Source: Cycas panzhihuaensis (lineage: Eukaryota; Cycadophyta). Taken from it: a stretch of DNA of 64,000 nucleotides. Every line of letters starts with the position of its first letter. Positions within the stretch are counted from its first letter, which is position 1. Under the pieces are notes generated by a model, which made no database searches, was not told where the DNA came from, and saw nothing but the letters and a program-made list of their open reading frames with translations. Shown here piece by piece: positions 22,629 to 33,590 of the stretch. Location: contig CM041465.1 of the NCBI GenBank assembly GCA_023213395.1, forward strand, positions 225,129,741-225,193,740, given 5' to 3'. The position numbers and the translations under genes are program-made.

Positions 22629-23330
22629 GGCAGCTTCATTACATTTGATGTTGAGTTCATATTGAAACTATTTAAACTTAGGTTTGCCAAATACTTTAGT
22701 GAAGATATCTGCAACCTGGTCCTCAATTGGTTGGTAGATGAGATCAACTTCTTCATTCTAGATATGTTCATGGATGAAGTGATGATAGACCTCAATATGC
22801 TTTAGTTTTTACATGGAAGATAGGATTCCTTATCATCTTCAACAGACTCTGATTATCACAATAAATAGTGATAGGTGTATTTTATTGAAGTCCAAGCTCA
22901 GCGAGGATCTTTTTAAGTCAAATCAACTCTATAGTGGCATGAACAACTACTTTGTATTTGACTTCAGTTGAGGAAAGAGCAACATTTAGTTACTCCTTAT
23001 AGCTCTAAGAGATTGTTGTTGAATTCATGTTAAAATAATATCTTGAGGGTAGGTAAGAGTCTTGGCAACCTGCCCAATTAGCATCTATATATCCTTTCAG
23101 TTATAATCAAGCCTAAACTAATATATGCCATGAATATATTTGAGGATCCTAGTTATGACTTTCTAGTGGGATGCTTTGGGCTTTGACATATACCTAGAAC
23201 AGATCCCAACTGCATAAGAGATATCTAATTGAGTGTGGTAGAGGTAGATGAGACTCTTAACTAACTATTGGTATAATCTGGGATTAAATAGCTTATCTTG
23301 CTTGTCCAAGTTTAGCTTAGTTCTTGTTTC
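22629..23330 (-). pseudogene. Copia-2 RNase H remnant
   Basis: The minus strand between the polypurine tract and RT encodes the RNase H part of the Copia polyprotein in broken frames, including equivalents of the S-T-x-E-V-K-Y-K block near 22960 and the Y-L-x-x-T-x-x-D block near 23240. Stops at Gln/Trp positions are frequent. Assignment rests mainly on order and on these short matches. Confidence 0.65.
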
Positions 23331-24240
23331 CATAGGAATTAGTACTACCTTATAATCTATCATCCTAAATCTTTGCAAGAGCTCATTGGCATATTTTATT
23401 TATGACAGGAAGATGTGGTATGGTTCTTGTTATACTTTAATTTTAAAGAAATAATGGAGCAACCTAAGATATGTCATCTTAAAATTACTTTTTAGTTCTT
23501 ACTGTAACTAAGCTATGCCTTTGGTATCATTGCCTGTGATTACTAGATTGTCCACATAAAGAACAATGATTGTGATCAAGTTATCTCTAATCTAAATATA
23601 CAAGTCTATATCAGAGGGTGAACGATTGAGTCTATGCTGAGTGAGGAAGACATCAATCTTTATATACTAGGTATATAATGCCTGCTTTAGTCCATATAGG
23701 GCTTTCTTAAGCTTACAAACTAAGTGTTCTTGGCTTGGAACAACATATAACAGGGAGGTTGCTTCAAGAGAACCTCTTCTGTGAGCTCTCTATTAAAGAA
23801 ACTAGTCTTCGCATCCATTTGGTAGACTGACTAATTGAATTAGGCTACTAGTGACATTACTAAATAAAATATGGTCATGTTGGCCATTGGTATAAAGGTC
23901 TTATCATAGTCTACCCCTTCTTACTATTTGAAGCCATTTGCTACAAGACAAGCTTTGTGACGCTTAACGGTGTTGTCTATATAAAATTTGGTTTTGTATA
24001 GCCATTTATAATCAATTATCTTTTTCTTGGGTGGTAATTATGTTAGCTCTTAAGTTTTATTTTTAAGAATGGAGTTCATCTCTTCATCCATAGTTGCTTT
24101 CTACATTTGGTCTTTGACTGCCTCCTCAAACATGAAAGGCTTAGGGGTTTCTAGGACACATGTCATTAAGGTAAAATTTATGGAGTGTCTCATCTTTGAA
24201 GACCTTTTGGCAATTATAGGAGGAGGAGGAGTATCCTTTA
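23331..24240 (-). pseudogene. Copia-2 reverse transcriptase remnant
   Basis: Minus-strand RT. The catalytic block reads LITIIVLYVDNLVITGND near 23527-23580, where Copia has Y-V-D-D, so the second Asp is Asn (G-to-A). Upstream are the K-K-A-L-Y-G-L-K-Q region near 23690 and the Q-x-D-x-K-x-x-F-L region near 23800. Order and strand match the adjacent integrase. Not functional. Confidence 0.8.
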
Positions 24241-25250
24241 ATAACTACTGAATCTACTTGGGAGGTGGTTGAATGTTGGTGGCTTCTATCTGAAGGTCAT
24301 CAACTGAAATAAGTGGCATAGTTGTGATTGCTTCTATTATAGAAGTGGAGACTGCTAAAATTAATGAAGGGTCTGGTGTGTAGGAGGAGGCTAGTACTAA
24401 TGACTCTAAAATTTGTCCAAGAGGCATTTGAGGCACACAAACTTCATCTACTACTATAAACTAAATTTGAGGTGAATTTAGGTCCTATGTATCTTTCACA
24501 AAGATGACATCATGAGTTGTATATGCTTGGTTCCCAATAATGTCAAACACTTTGTAGGCCTTGCAACCATATACATAGCCAAGGAAGATACACTTAAGGC
24601 TTTTATCATCAAGCTTCTTTCTGCTTTCCTTTGGTACAAGTTTGTATTCCATGCATCTGAATATTTTTAAGTATGTAATAGTTGGTTTAAGACCTAACCA
24701 AGCTTCCTCAGGAGTGATATTCCTAACTACAACTATGAGATTCCTATTGGTTAGGTATGTAGTAGTTGCAATTACATTAGCCTGAAATCTAGTGGCAAGG
24801 TTGGCAGCACTAAGTATGACTTTTCCTTTATTCACCAATATCTGGTTCATCCTCTCGATTATACCATTTTACTGCAGTATGCAAGGTGTTAAAAATTAGA
24901 GTTTGATGCTATGTTCCTTGCAAAAATTATTGAATTGATTAGAAATATATTTGCCACCATTATTAGATCTAAGTATTTTGATGGTTATGCCCTTCTTAAT
25001 TTCTACCTTAGCTTTGAACTCCTTTAATTTATCTAGGGCTTAGTACTTATTTCTTAGAAAGTAAACCCATACTTTCCTAGAATAATCATCTATAAATGTC
25101 ATAAAATATAGGCTACCATTGAGTGATTAGACTGACATAGGCCGACAAATATCAGAGTGGACTAACTCTAATGGTTAGTAGGCTCTCCATGCATTCTTAG
25201 ATGGGAACTTTTCTCTTTGTTGCTTTCCCACAAGGTATGCCTCATAAATG
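24241..25250 (-). pseudogene. Copia-2 integrase remnant with a 121-codon open part
   Basis: Minus-strand Copia integrase. The open stretch 24485-24850 runs MNQILVNKGKVILSAANLAT through RNITPEEAWLGLKPTITYLK to KLDDKSLKCIFLGYVYGCKA, the typical post-core sequence (H-L-R-x-F-G-C...K-L-D-x-K-S-x-x-C-I-F-L-G-Y). Further upstream, the core reads LRSNNGGKYIS near 24940-24976, where R-S-D-N-G-G is expected, so the second catalytic Asp is lost. Stops occur at Gln positions just upstream of the open part. The linker to RT (24254-24436) is also open. Confidence 0.85.
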
Positions 25251-25860
25251 TTATTATATCTCTTGATCTTGCATAAACCATGTACCATATAAAACTCTGA
25301 CATGAGGTTCAAACTTTGTATATTCAAGTGAACTAGGCATTAGTGCCATAACTAGTCTCTAATACTATTGGAAGTAGATGGTTCATTTGAGTAGGAGTAT
25401 TCACCTAGTTCTTGGATAGAAGGGGAGTCTCCCATCATGACATCTTTCCCTTTATCAAGCTGTATATTTTGGGCCATTGAGCAGGATTCTGATAGTGGGC
25501 TGGTGGTAAGAGGGACCCCATCAAACTTGTATAATCCATTTTCTTCATGACTCATTGATATAATTTATCTAGTTGCATAATCTATAATGGTGTAAATACC
25601 CTGACTGAAGAGGACATCCAAGTTCTACTTGTCTATTTGGTTAATTGATAGTAGATTCATTCTTATGCCTAGAACTAGAAATACATTGTTGATATGGTTC
25701 CATATGTTGGAATCTTTTAATGCTATTAGGACCCTTCCAATTTTGGTTACATCATATGTTAAGTTTTCTCCAATTGTGACTATTTGTGTGCTTATTAGAT
25801 AAGTCTCTTCCAACATCTTTTCTGAGCTAGACATGTGGCTAGGATGATAATACTTTAAAG
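25251..25860 (-). pseudogene. Copia-2 protease and pre-integrase remnant
   Basis: The open part 25625-25834 includes TIGENLTYDVTKIGRVLIAL followed by NNVFLVLGIRMNLLSINQID, matching the Copia protease C-terminus (G-x-G-x-V.....L-x-x-V-L-x-V-P-x-x-x-x-N-L-L-S-V-x-Q). The following segment to 25251 corresponds to the pre-integrase domain. The active-site D-S-G is not preserved in the open part. Confidence 0.75.
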
Positions 25861-26014
25861 AATAGGTTTTGTGAGGAAGTGTCTTGGGTGTCTACCACAT
25901 GGCCTTCTTGTTGAGTGTTAGGGTTCCTTTACTTCCTAGGTGGGCACTGCTACCTATTCTATTATCTTTGACTTTGATTGGGTCTTAGGATCTAATTATG
26001 TTGATAGAATTGGC

Positions 26015-26290
26015 CTAGTTATTTAAATGATAGCCCTCCTTATGGATAGATAAGTCCTTGTTGTGGGATAGGGTCTCCTTATTGGAAGTAAAGGATTCCT
26101 TACTATAGAATGGGGCCTCCTTATTGTGGATAAAGGGCTCTTTATGAAGGGCATAGTCCTCCTTGTTGATAAATTTATCCTTGTTGCTAATAACTTTGCC
26201 CACCTTATTGATAGTTAGGTGCTCCTTGTGGATAAAATAGGGATGCTTGTTGATAATATAGGGTTGCTTATTAAAAGTTAGGCCCATAAA
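26015..26290 (-). repeat. Minisatellite-encoded N-K-E / H-K-E repeats in Copia-2
   Basis: An open 90-codon stretch between the gag zinc knuckle and the protease consists of about a dozen imperfect 7-8-residue units such as INKHPYF, IHKEHLT, INKEDYA, LHKEPF, HNKEAPF, SNKETLS and IHKEGYH. At DNA level it is a ~21-24-bp minisatellite with CCTTGTTGATAA-like cores. Copia-1 has a Lys-rich but not clearly periodic segment at the same place. No function is known; it may be a spacer or slippage product. Confidence 0.8.
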
Positions 26291-27268
26291 GTTGGCTCCC
26301 TTGAATTTATAATATTTCTAAATTAGTTTGTCGTCTCCTACATTCAACAATAAGGTGACCAATTTTCACATAGTATAAGCAGGTGACATTAGGCATACTC
26401 TAATGATTCTTTTTTATTTGAGGTTGTGGTGGTTGCTAGGATTGTTGAGGCTGCTGACTTTGATTGGAGGAAGTTCCAACTTGATGTTGTTGTTGCTAAG
26501 TTAGTAGTTGATTTGGCTCTTAAGAGATGTCTAAGGAGTCTAATTGTTGAGCAAGGCTTTGAAGTTGATTGGGCTACTAAGCTAACTATTGTACAGTCTT
26601 ACCCCTTTATGAGTTTCAGGTTATAAATATAGGGGTCAAGTTAGAGGTAGATATTGCCCCTTTTTTATTAAGAATTCTCTTCTCTTAATAGAAGCCCCTC
26701 AAAGATGATAAAGTCTATTTTTATGTAGTTATCATGGAGTTTATAGACAAAGTTATATTTTATTAGAAGAATATTTAGAATACTAGATATTAGATTATGG
26801 TTTAAAGGAGGTTTTCCTAGGATTATTAATTCATTTCTAATAGTCTTCACTTTAGTTAAATGGGTTGTAACATTACCTATAAATGGGATGGAAAAAAGAC
26901 ATGCTTTGAGAGTCAAGGATATTAACTCATCTTTTCTCTCATAGAGAGCACAAAGGATGGTCTATGATTCATGAGAGGTTTGGGCTGTCTTAATATTTGA
27001 GTCCACTTTGGTCTTCTACCACCAACCGGAGGAAGGTCAAGGTAATATTATCCTTAACTTTAAAGTTAGATAAGACAATAGGATCTGGGGGAATTGTGAT
27101 GCTAAATTCATTAGGGTCTTGTGTTGGTATAGGTAAAGGTGTGTCACTATTAATATAGGCCCAAAAGTCGTTCATAATGAATGAGTTTTTTACTTATTTC
27201 TTCTAAGGAATAAAGTTATTAATGCTATTGAGTTTGATGGTGTTTGATAATAGTAGTTGTAATGCCAT
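26291..27268 (-). pseudogene. Copia-2 gag remnant
   Basis: The minus-strand ATG at 27268 begins MALQLLLSNTIKL. Open pieces at 26990-27175 (MNDFWAYINSDTPLPIPTQD...) and 26668-26916 (ending PLNHNLISSILNILLIKYNF) carry gag helices; the latter matches the Copia gag phrase L-x-x-x-x-x-L-I-x-x-I-L-N-x-L. Near 26345-26390 a CCHC knuckle reads C-L-Y-Y-V-K-I-G-H-L-I-V-E-C: the second Cys is Tyr (TGT to TAT). The start sits at the same position relative to the shared leader as in Copia-1. Confidence 0.75.
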
Positions 27269-28236
27269 TTTCTAAGTGTCTTTTAGTTTTGGGTTTTAAG
27301 TTTTAAGTGCTTATGTACTAATCTACCTAAGGGCTACTAATCTAGAGTTCTAAGTTTTAAGGGTCTCCAAGAAAGTTCATGGTTACGATCTTGTCTAATG
27401 GAAGCTACCTACAAGTGGTAAACTAGGGACCCTATATACTGGTACATGAGCTCAAGGCTCTATATAGCTCAGTATGTGGGCTACTGTGAAGGTCAAAGAC
27501 CCCCATAGTTTGTGGATCCACTTGCACCCAGCTTATGCCTAGCAATAGATCTAGCAATGAGAACTTAATAACTAAGGTGGTCACCCTCTTCAGGTCTAGC
27601 CTAGTCTCCAATCACCAAAAAATGTTTACCACCTTAGCCTACCACTCTATATACCTTATAGCCAATAGTTTTCTTAATAAATTAGAGAAATACCAAAGGC
27701 ATGTTCAGAGTGGTAATTTCAATAGTCTTAACCATTCCCCTTATAAGGCTAGTAAAGTTGTTTTGTTAATTCAGGATTATTTTGGTTAATGTTTCAAGTT
27801 GAATATTGATTTTAAGGTGAGTTCTTATAAACAAAGGTTTCTTTTTAAAAGAAAAGCTAAAAAATAAAAAGAATACAAACAATTAAATGGAAATGAGAGG
27901 TTTAGAAAGTTCTTTGAGTGAGCTTGCACCAAGAAGGTCCACTTCAATCTCCAAGGAGAACACCTATAAAAAAACCAACGACAAGCACTTTATTATCCCA
28001 AAAAATGGATTAGAGAAGTTAATTAATAATCAATAGTAGCATAAAACATCAAGAAATCTTCTTAAAAAATAAGTTTTAAGCTTTAAGTAATGAAAGAAAG
28101 GTAAAAAAATCTTTTAAAATTACCCAACTTTAATAGGTTGAAACTCCTACAAATTGAACTTAAATCAACTCAAACTGACTTGAAACTATAGCCCTCTAAA
28201 TTAGATTTTCAATGGTTTAGATGATGCCTGATTTTA
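27269..28236 (-). mobile_element. Copia-2 leader, gag-proximal half
   Basis: The part 27269-27825 matches the Copia-1 leader at 290-850. The rest to 28236 is leader without a Copia-1 counterpart I can align. It is cut at 28236 by Gypsy-1 and resumes at 34489. No coding potential is expected; the 84-codon frame at 27535-27789 on the other strand is a by-product. Confidence 0.7.
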
Positions 28237-28553
28237 TGTTAGGAATCTAACCCCTAACTTACCTTCTCTTATATGCTCATATATCTTCTACTTCTCTCTC
28301 TTGTGTTCTCTTATATCTTCCATTTCTTTCCTCTTCTTAATACCCCACATGTATAAGTAGAAGGTTATGTTGTGGTCATTAAGCACTATATGTATTTATA
28401 TAATACTTAGAGTAGGGTATCTTAAATATCATTGTTATTGCATGTAATTGGGAGGTTATCCCCTCGAAGGGTATTATAATATAAGTGCTCTTTTTGGAGG
28501 TATTTGTGTGTTATATTGGTATGCAATTGTCATTAAGGAGTGGTATCCTACCA
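28237..28553 (+). repeat. Gypsy-1 5' LTR (317 bp)
   Basis: Begins TGTTAGGAATCTAACCCC and ends TATCCTACCA. It aligns with 34135-34488 (shared CCCCTAACTTACCTTCTCTT, AATACCCCACAT, GTAGGGTATCTTAAATATCA). Confidence 0.92.
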
Positions 28554-28555
28554 AG

Positions 28556-28567
28556 TGGTATTAGAGC
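28556..28567 (+). other. Gypsy-1 primer-binding site
   Basis: TGGTATTAGAGC, one transition from the tRNA-Met site, separated from the LTR end by AG. The same AG spacer occurs in the TRIM at 31770-31771. Confidence 0.85.
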
Positions 28568-29434
28568 AGTCAATCCATTACATGTGGAAGAGTTAAAGGT
28601 ATTAAATAATTAATTTTTTTTTAATCAGCATTTTTTTGTCAGTACTTATTCTCATTTAATTTTTACTTAGTTACTTTTATTTTTTGGGGGTAAATAACAC
28701 TATAATTGGGTAGCTACCCTAACACTACCATCGGGTAGTTTTCTTTTATATTTAGATAGAGACCCTATGCCAGGGGTCTATAAATATCAAGAGGATCTAT
28801 CATTTTGGGCTAAGTGCATTTTAGATTTTTTATCTCTTGTGTGAAGGACTAGAGATCACACTCCTCAATCAAGCCTTAAATAGAAATCAATTACATAATT
28901 GCACCTCCACGTACTTGTGGGTATATAGAAGGACCCCCTAGATAAGCTTTCCTAGTATAGGTAACCATAGAAAACCTATTGGCCATTTGTAATTTGTAGT
29001 GCACTAGTAAGCATTTAGCCCTAGGAAGTTACTCTCCATGTACCCTAGAGACGGGGTAGTATGACTATAGAGTAAAGTGTTAGCCTCTCTAAGTTGCTAC
29101 TATTTATAATTGAGATTAGTATATCAGAGGGCCTATAAACTAGACAATCCCAAACTTAGTGTACTTGGTCAGTCTATTAGCGGTTTGTACACACCTAGTC
29201 AGTCAATGAGTCAATAATTATTAATTTGTTAAATTTAGTATGTCTAACCAATTTGTCACTAATTCATACACAGTTGGTCAGTCAGTCAGTGGACCAAAAA
29301 AGTAAAAATAAAAAAGTAAAAACAATCCATATTACCTCATTGTAAAGTATTGGAGATAATAGTTTATAAACACCCTATCAAATCCCTTTCATTCACATTT
29401 ATCAACTAGCATTCAACTTAGGTCTTATAAATAA
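28568..29434 (+). other. Gypsy-1 5' leader
   Basis: Untranslated stretch between primer site and gag ATG. Around 29160-29300 the phrase GGTCAGTC(A/T)(A/G)T recurs several times (29167, 29198, 29277). No gene seen. Confidence 0.5.
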
Positions 29435-30480
29435 ATGGCCCTTAAGGTGAACCCTAACTAGACTCAAGATCTCAATGGTGTTATCACACAACTTCGAGGA
29501 GACATATTACAAATCTAAACCTACTTCAGTGAAAATTTTAAAGTAGTAATGCTAGAGCTCACAACCATGAAATATTTTAAGGAAGAAAAGATTAAATTTA
29601 ATGATACTACTCACATAGGTGGGGGTCGCTTCGTTAAAGAAGATGAAGATAATGATGACAAGAACTTCCTTCCCAAGTTAGAAATCACGAAGTTTAATGG
29701 CATAGATGTACGTACTTAGATCGCCCAAATGGAACAATAATTTTCTCTTCATCAAGTTCCAGTAGATAAGAAGATCCCTCTTACTTCTCTATACATAGAA
29801 ATTGAACCCCATCAATGGTACCAATGGGTTATGAAAATAATTGATAGGCTTAGTTTTCAATGGGAGGGTTTTGTCAAGGATCTTACATCTCAATATAATA
29901 GTACCTAGAATTATGACCTCTTTAACCAGTTAGCTAAAGTCATATAGTAGGTGACTATTTCAGCTTATATAGCATAATACCAACATCTATCCATAAGGGT
30001 TGATGGTCTTTGTCAGAATAAATTACTTGAGTTGTATATTGGTGTGTTATGAGATAACATCAGACATGAATTATAACTCCTAAAACCTATTAACATTTCT
30101 ACAGTTATCAATTCTACTCGATATATTGAAGCAAAATATAAGGTATATTGACCCCTCCCACAAACATTCCTAGAAAAGTGACCAAAATTTCAAGTTCCTA
30201 GTGTGCGATGAATGACTTCCTAAGAGATGGATGAGAAACAGTTGAAAGGGTTATGTTTTTGTTGTAACCAAAAGTTGAATAAAGAACATAAGTGTCCTAG
30301 ATAATACTTATTTATCATTGAAGATGTCTAAGATGATGAACTAGTAGAGGAAGCCTCCTTCGAGCCAGAAAATAATGACAGTGACCCACTTAAGGAGGAA
30401 CAAGAAGGTACTACTACTATATATGTGCATGCCCTTGCTGGAATCGCGACCCCATAAATACCTAAACTTATTGGGTATAT
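29435..30480 (+). pseudogene. Gypsy-1 gag remnant
   Basis: The ATG at 29435 opens MALKVNPN. Downstream are FLPKLEITKFNGIDVRT followed by A-Q-M-E-Q (consensus P-K-L-x-F-P-x-F-x-G-x-x-x-x-x-W-I-x-x-x-E-x-F-F) and VDKKIPLTSLYIEIEPHQWY, typical of chromovirus gag. The zinc knuckle at 30254-30295 reads CFCCNQKLNKEHKC, matching C-x-x-C-x-x-K-x-x-x-x-H-x-C of the Tekay/Reina group. In-frame stops replace Trp/Gln at several points. Confidence 0.85.
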
Positions 30481-30487
30481 AAAGAAA

Positions 30488-30772
30488 ATGAAGGTGGTTA
30501 TCCTTATAGATTATGGGAGCACCCATAATTTTATTAATCGAAAACTTGCTAAAGAACTCAATTATTTTCTATATCTTGTTAAAAATTTTAAGGTTATGGT
30601 GGCTAATGGAGGGATACTCTCTTGTGGGGGCAAATGCCACAACATCAAGTTACAAATGGGTGACTATCACCTCTCCACTTCCATGCATTCCATTCTCGTT
30701 GGAGGAGTCGATGTTATACTTGGGGTACAATGGCTCAAACCACTAGGGACCATTCAACTAAATATGTAAGAG
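30488..30772 (+). pseudogene. Gypsy-1 protease domain
   Basis: A 93-codon open stretch: VVILIDYGSTHNFINRKLAK is the retropepsin active-site region, with D-Y-G-S where D-S/T-G-S is expected. It continues to HSILVGGVDVILGVQWLKPL, matching L-x-G-x-D-x-I-L-G-x-x-W-L. The frame ends in TAA after IQLNM. The D-Y-G change may impair catalysis. Confidence 0.85.
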
Positions 30773-31683
30773 CTCTTTATCTAGTTTATTTTTGAAGGAA
30801 TTGTCTATCAATTGATTAGGATAATTCCTTCTCCAACCCAAATCACTAGTTCACACCATATGGAAAGGCTCATTAAAAAAGGTGATACAAGAATCATTAC
30901 CAAATATTATACTCTAGAAGGTCATGAACTTCCAATATAAGGAGATATTCTCTAAGATGATGGTATACCAAATGACTTTAAATTGGTACTTTAGTACCAC
31001 AACTAGGTCTTTCAGGATATTCTTCAAAGTCTCCCCCTAGTATGTGACTAAGATCATAGCATTGACGTAGTAGTTGGAAGCAATCCTCCTTGTATTTGAC
31101 CATACCAATACCTCTACTAGCAAAAGAATGAAATTGAATGACTAGTTTAAGAAATCCTTAATGCTGGTACTATTAGGGAAACTAAAAGTACTTTTTCTTC
31201 CCTAATAATTTTAGTAAGAAAAATGGATGGCTCATTTCACATGTGTGTAGACTATCGCGAACTCAATAAGATAATCATCAAGGATAAATTTCCTATACCA
31301 GTCATCGATGAACTCTTAGATGAACTCCATGGAACAACATTCTTTACATCATTGGACTTATGGTCAGGATACCATCAAATTAGGATCAAGGTAGAGGATG
31401 TTCATAAAACTACATTTCATACACATGAAGGAGATTATAAATTTTTTGTCATGCCATTTGGCTTGACTAATACCCAATCAACCTTTCAAGGACTCATGAA
31501 CAAACTCTTTTAGCCTTACGTAAGGAAGTTCATGTTAGTCTTTTTTGATGATATTCTAATCTTTAGTCATACATAGGAAGACCATCTTTAGCATGTTAAT
31601 AGGTATTATAGGTGCTTACAAATAACTAGTTTTATGCCAAGAATTTAAAATATTAATTTGGGCAAACAGAAATAGAATATTTG
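30773..31683 (+). pseudogene. Gypsy-1 reverse transcriptase, 5' part
   Basis: Gypsy RT. The open stretch 31223-31513 contains [35 protein letters not shown] and [16 protein letters not shown], then [16 protein letters not shown], all conserved RT blocks. The catalytic box reads FFDD at 31541-31552 with both Asp codons intact. The frame is then interrupted at 31684 by a TRIM element and continues at 32011. Stops are present before and after the open part. Confidence 0.9.
31679..31683 (+). repeat. Target-site duplication, left copy (ATTTG)
   Basis: ATTTG immediately left of the TRIM; identical copy at 32006-32010. Confidence 0.9.
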
Positions 31684-31769
31684 TGTTGGAGCGCATGACG
31701 CTAACTATCACGAGGAAGTCCTCTTCCCAAATTACCTTAGGGATTTTGGTGTAATGGCTGCTCGTGACA
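31684..31769 (+). repeat. TRIM 5' LTR (86 bp)
   Basis: Starts TGTTGGAGCGCATGACGC and ends GCTCGTGACA. It differs from the 3' copy at 12 of 86 positions by my count, ten of them transitions. Confidence 0.93.
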
Positions 31770-31771
31770 AG

Positions 31772-31783
31772 TGGTATTAGAGT
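31772..31783 (+). other. TRIM primer-binding site
   Basis: TGGTATTAGAGT, two changes from TGGTATCAGAGC, two bases after the LTR (AG spacer as in Gypsy-1). Confidence 0.85.
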
Positions 31784-31907
31784 GGCCAGAGTTCAAAATG
31801 GGTCTTGTGTACCACAGTATCACACCTGGATATATATGAAGGTGTTAGAGTTGTCATTAAAGAACGTCGCAGTCATCATGCATATCATGTAGTATAGTTG
31901 ACTCCTC

Positions 31908-31919
31908 ATAATGGGGGAG
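31908..31919 (+). other. TRIM polypurine tract
   Basis: ATAATGGGGGAG abutting the second LTR. Confidence 0.85.
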
Positions 31920-32005
31920 TATTAGAGCGCATGATGCTAACTATCATGAGGAAGTCCTCTTCCCAAATCACCTTAGGGCTTTTGGTGTAACAATAGCTTG
32001 TGACA
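31920..32005 (+). repeat. TRIM 3' LTR (86 bp)
   Basis: Starts TATTAGAGCGCATGATGC (TG now TA) and ends GCTTGTGACA; same length as the 5' copy. Confidence 0.93.
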
Positions 32006-32010
32006 ATTTG
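32006..32010 (+). repeat. Target-site duplication, right copy (ATTTG)
   Basis: Identical to 31679-31683; the RT frame resumes with GACTATATTATC. Confidence 0.9.
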
Positions 32011-32840
32011 GACTATATTATCTCTCAAGAAGGAGTCAAGGTGAATCCTAAAAAAATTGTAGTTATCATGAATTGGCCTAAACCCAAAAATATTAAGGGC
32101 CTTCATGGATTCTTAGGAATCACAGGGTATTATCAAAAATTTATTCAGGACTATATAAGGATTAATTCCCCTTTAATCAACTTGTTAAAAATTTATTTCT
32201 TTCATTAGAATGATAAGGCCTCTAAAGCATTTAAACACCTAAAGGTGGCTTTAACTACCACACTAGTCCACGTAACACTAGACTTTACAAAGACCTTTAC
32301 CATTGAATGCGATACATCAAGGCAAGGTATTGGAGCATTCTTCATGTAAGAAGGGAAACCTTTGGCCTTTGAAAGTCACTTTACACCCAAGGAATAAGTC
32401 AAATCTACCTATAAGAAGGAGATGTTAGCAATTCTTCATGCAGTTAGGAAATGATAATAATACTTACTGGGAATATATTTCTAAATTAAAACAGACCATG
32501 ATAACTTAAAATATTTCCTAGCTCAAAGGATGACATCTGAGGAACAATGAAAAAGGGTCATTAAAATGCAAGCTTTTGACTTTGAAATCATATAAAAAAA
32601 AGACAAGGATAATATAACTATTGATGCTTTGTCTCGTAAGGAAGAAGGCTCTACACTATATTCTATCACCATAGTCAATCCCTCTTAGATAGTGGTTACC
32701 AAGCAAGAATGGGATCGTGACCTATTTACAAAGCAGATTATTCAAGACCTTCAACCTGGGGTAGGGCATTCAACCTACTATACATGGTCTGCAAATATTC
32801 TTTGGTACAAGAATTAGATATATATATACCCTCACTCTAG
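32011..32840 (+). pseudogene. Gypsy-1 RT 3' part and RNase H
   Basis: Continues the RT with DYIISQEGVKVNPKKI, NWPKPKNIKGLHGFLGITGY and YQKFIQDYIRINSPL, the conserved thumb region of Gypsy RT. RNase H follows, with FTIECDTSRQGIGAF near 32300-32336 (consensus F-x-x-E-x-D-A-S-x-x-G-I-G-A-V/F) and T-I-D-A-L-S-R-K-E near 32610-32643 (consensus N-x-x-A-D-A-L-S-R). Stops occur at Gln/Trp positions. Confidence 0.88.
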
Positions 32841-33590
32841 CCTCAAAGAACAAATTTTACATGATGTACATGCCTCTCTAATAGCAGGTCACTCGAGGTT
32901 CCTATAGATAAACCACCACTTAAAACAATCTTTCTTTTGGAAGGTCCAAAAAGGAGATGTAAAGAGATATACTTCCTTATGTAAAATTTGTTAATGATAT
33001 AAAACAGAAATAGTCAAGTCTCCAAGATTGTTGTAACCCCTTCTCATACTAAATTAATGATGGGAAGAATTTTTTATGGACTTCATCGTGGGTTTGCCTA
33101 AGAAGGAAAAGATTCTATACTTGTGCTTATTGATAGGCTAACCAAATATGCTCATTTTTATGGCATTCAAGCTATATATAAGGCAAAGCAAATTGTTGAG
33201 ATCTTTTTAAAGGATATACATAGGTTGCATGACATGTCCAACTATATAGTCATTAATTGGGACCCCAAGTTCACTAGTAACTTTTGGACGGAACTCTTCC
33301 ATCTATGTGGCACCAAACTGATAATGAGCTCATCTTACCATCCACAAACAGATGGTCAAACTAAGGTGATTAATAAGTGCCCTGAAGGACATATTTGTTA
33401 TTATACTTTAGATAAGCAAGGCCAGTGGCATCATTGGCTTCCTTTAGTAGAATGGTGGTATAATACAACCTATCATGCAGTAGGAAGAATTACTCTGTTC
33501 CAAGTATTATATGGCTATAAACCACTCACATTTAAGAATTATGCTATAATTAGTTCTAAGGTTCAAGCAGTCGAGGACCACATCTAACAA
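32841..33590 (+). pseudogene. Gypsy-1 integrase core
   Basis: The zinc finger (H-A-S-L-I-A-G-H-S...C-K-I-C) is near 32868-32992. The 154-codon open stretch 33123-33587 has the catalytic core: LIDRLTKYAHF, VINWDPKFTSNFW and SSSYHPQTDGQTKVINKC. The third catalytic residue, normally Glu in T-E-x-x-N, is Lys (GAG to AAG), so it could not catalyse integration. The later W-x-x-x-L-x-x-x-E-x-x-Y-N-T-T-Y-H block is intact. Confidence 0.9.

Larger units (their letters stand above)
31684..32005 (+). mobile_element. 322-bp TRIM/SMART-like LTR retrotransposon
   Basis: A complete miniature LTR element: 86-bp LTR (31684-31769), AG spacer, primer-binding site (31772-31783), about 136 bp of non-coding interior, polypurine tract (31908-31919), 86-bp LTR (31920-32005), and a perfect ATTTG duplication on both sides. 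It has no room for any protein, so it depended on another element's reverse transcriptase and integrase. It sits in sense orientation inside the Gypsy-1 RT; removing it and one ATTTG restores the conserved RT frame (E-Y-L-D-Y-I-I). LTRs of 86 bp are shorter than typical TRIM LTRs (100-250 bp) and nearer the SMART class. Confidence 0.93.

Noticed and set aside
27535-27789. 84-codon plus-strand frame
   Set aside because: It is antisense to the shared Copia leader block and not conserved as protein in the Copia-1 copy.
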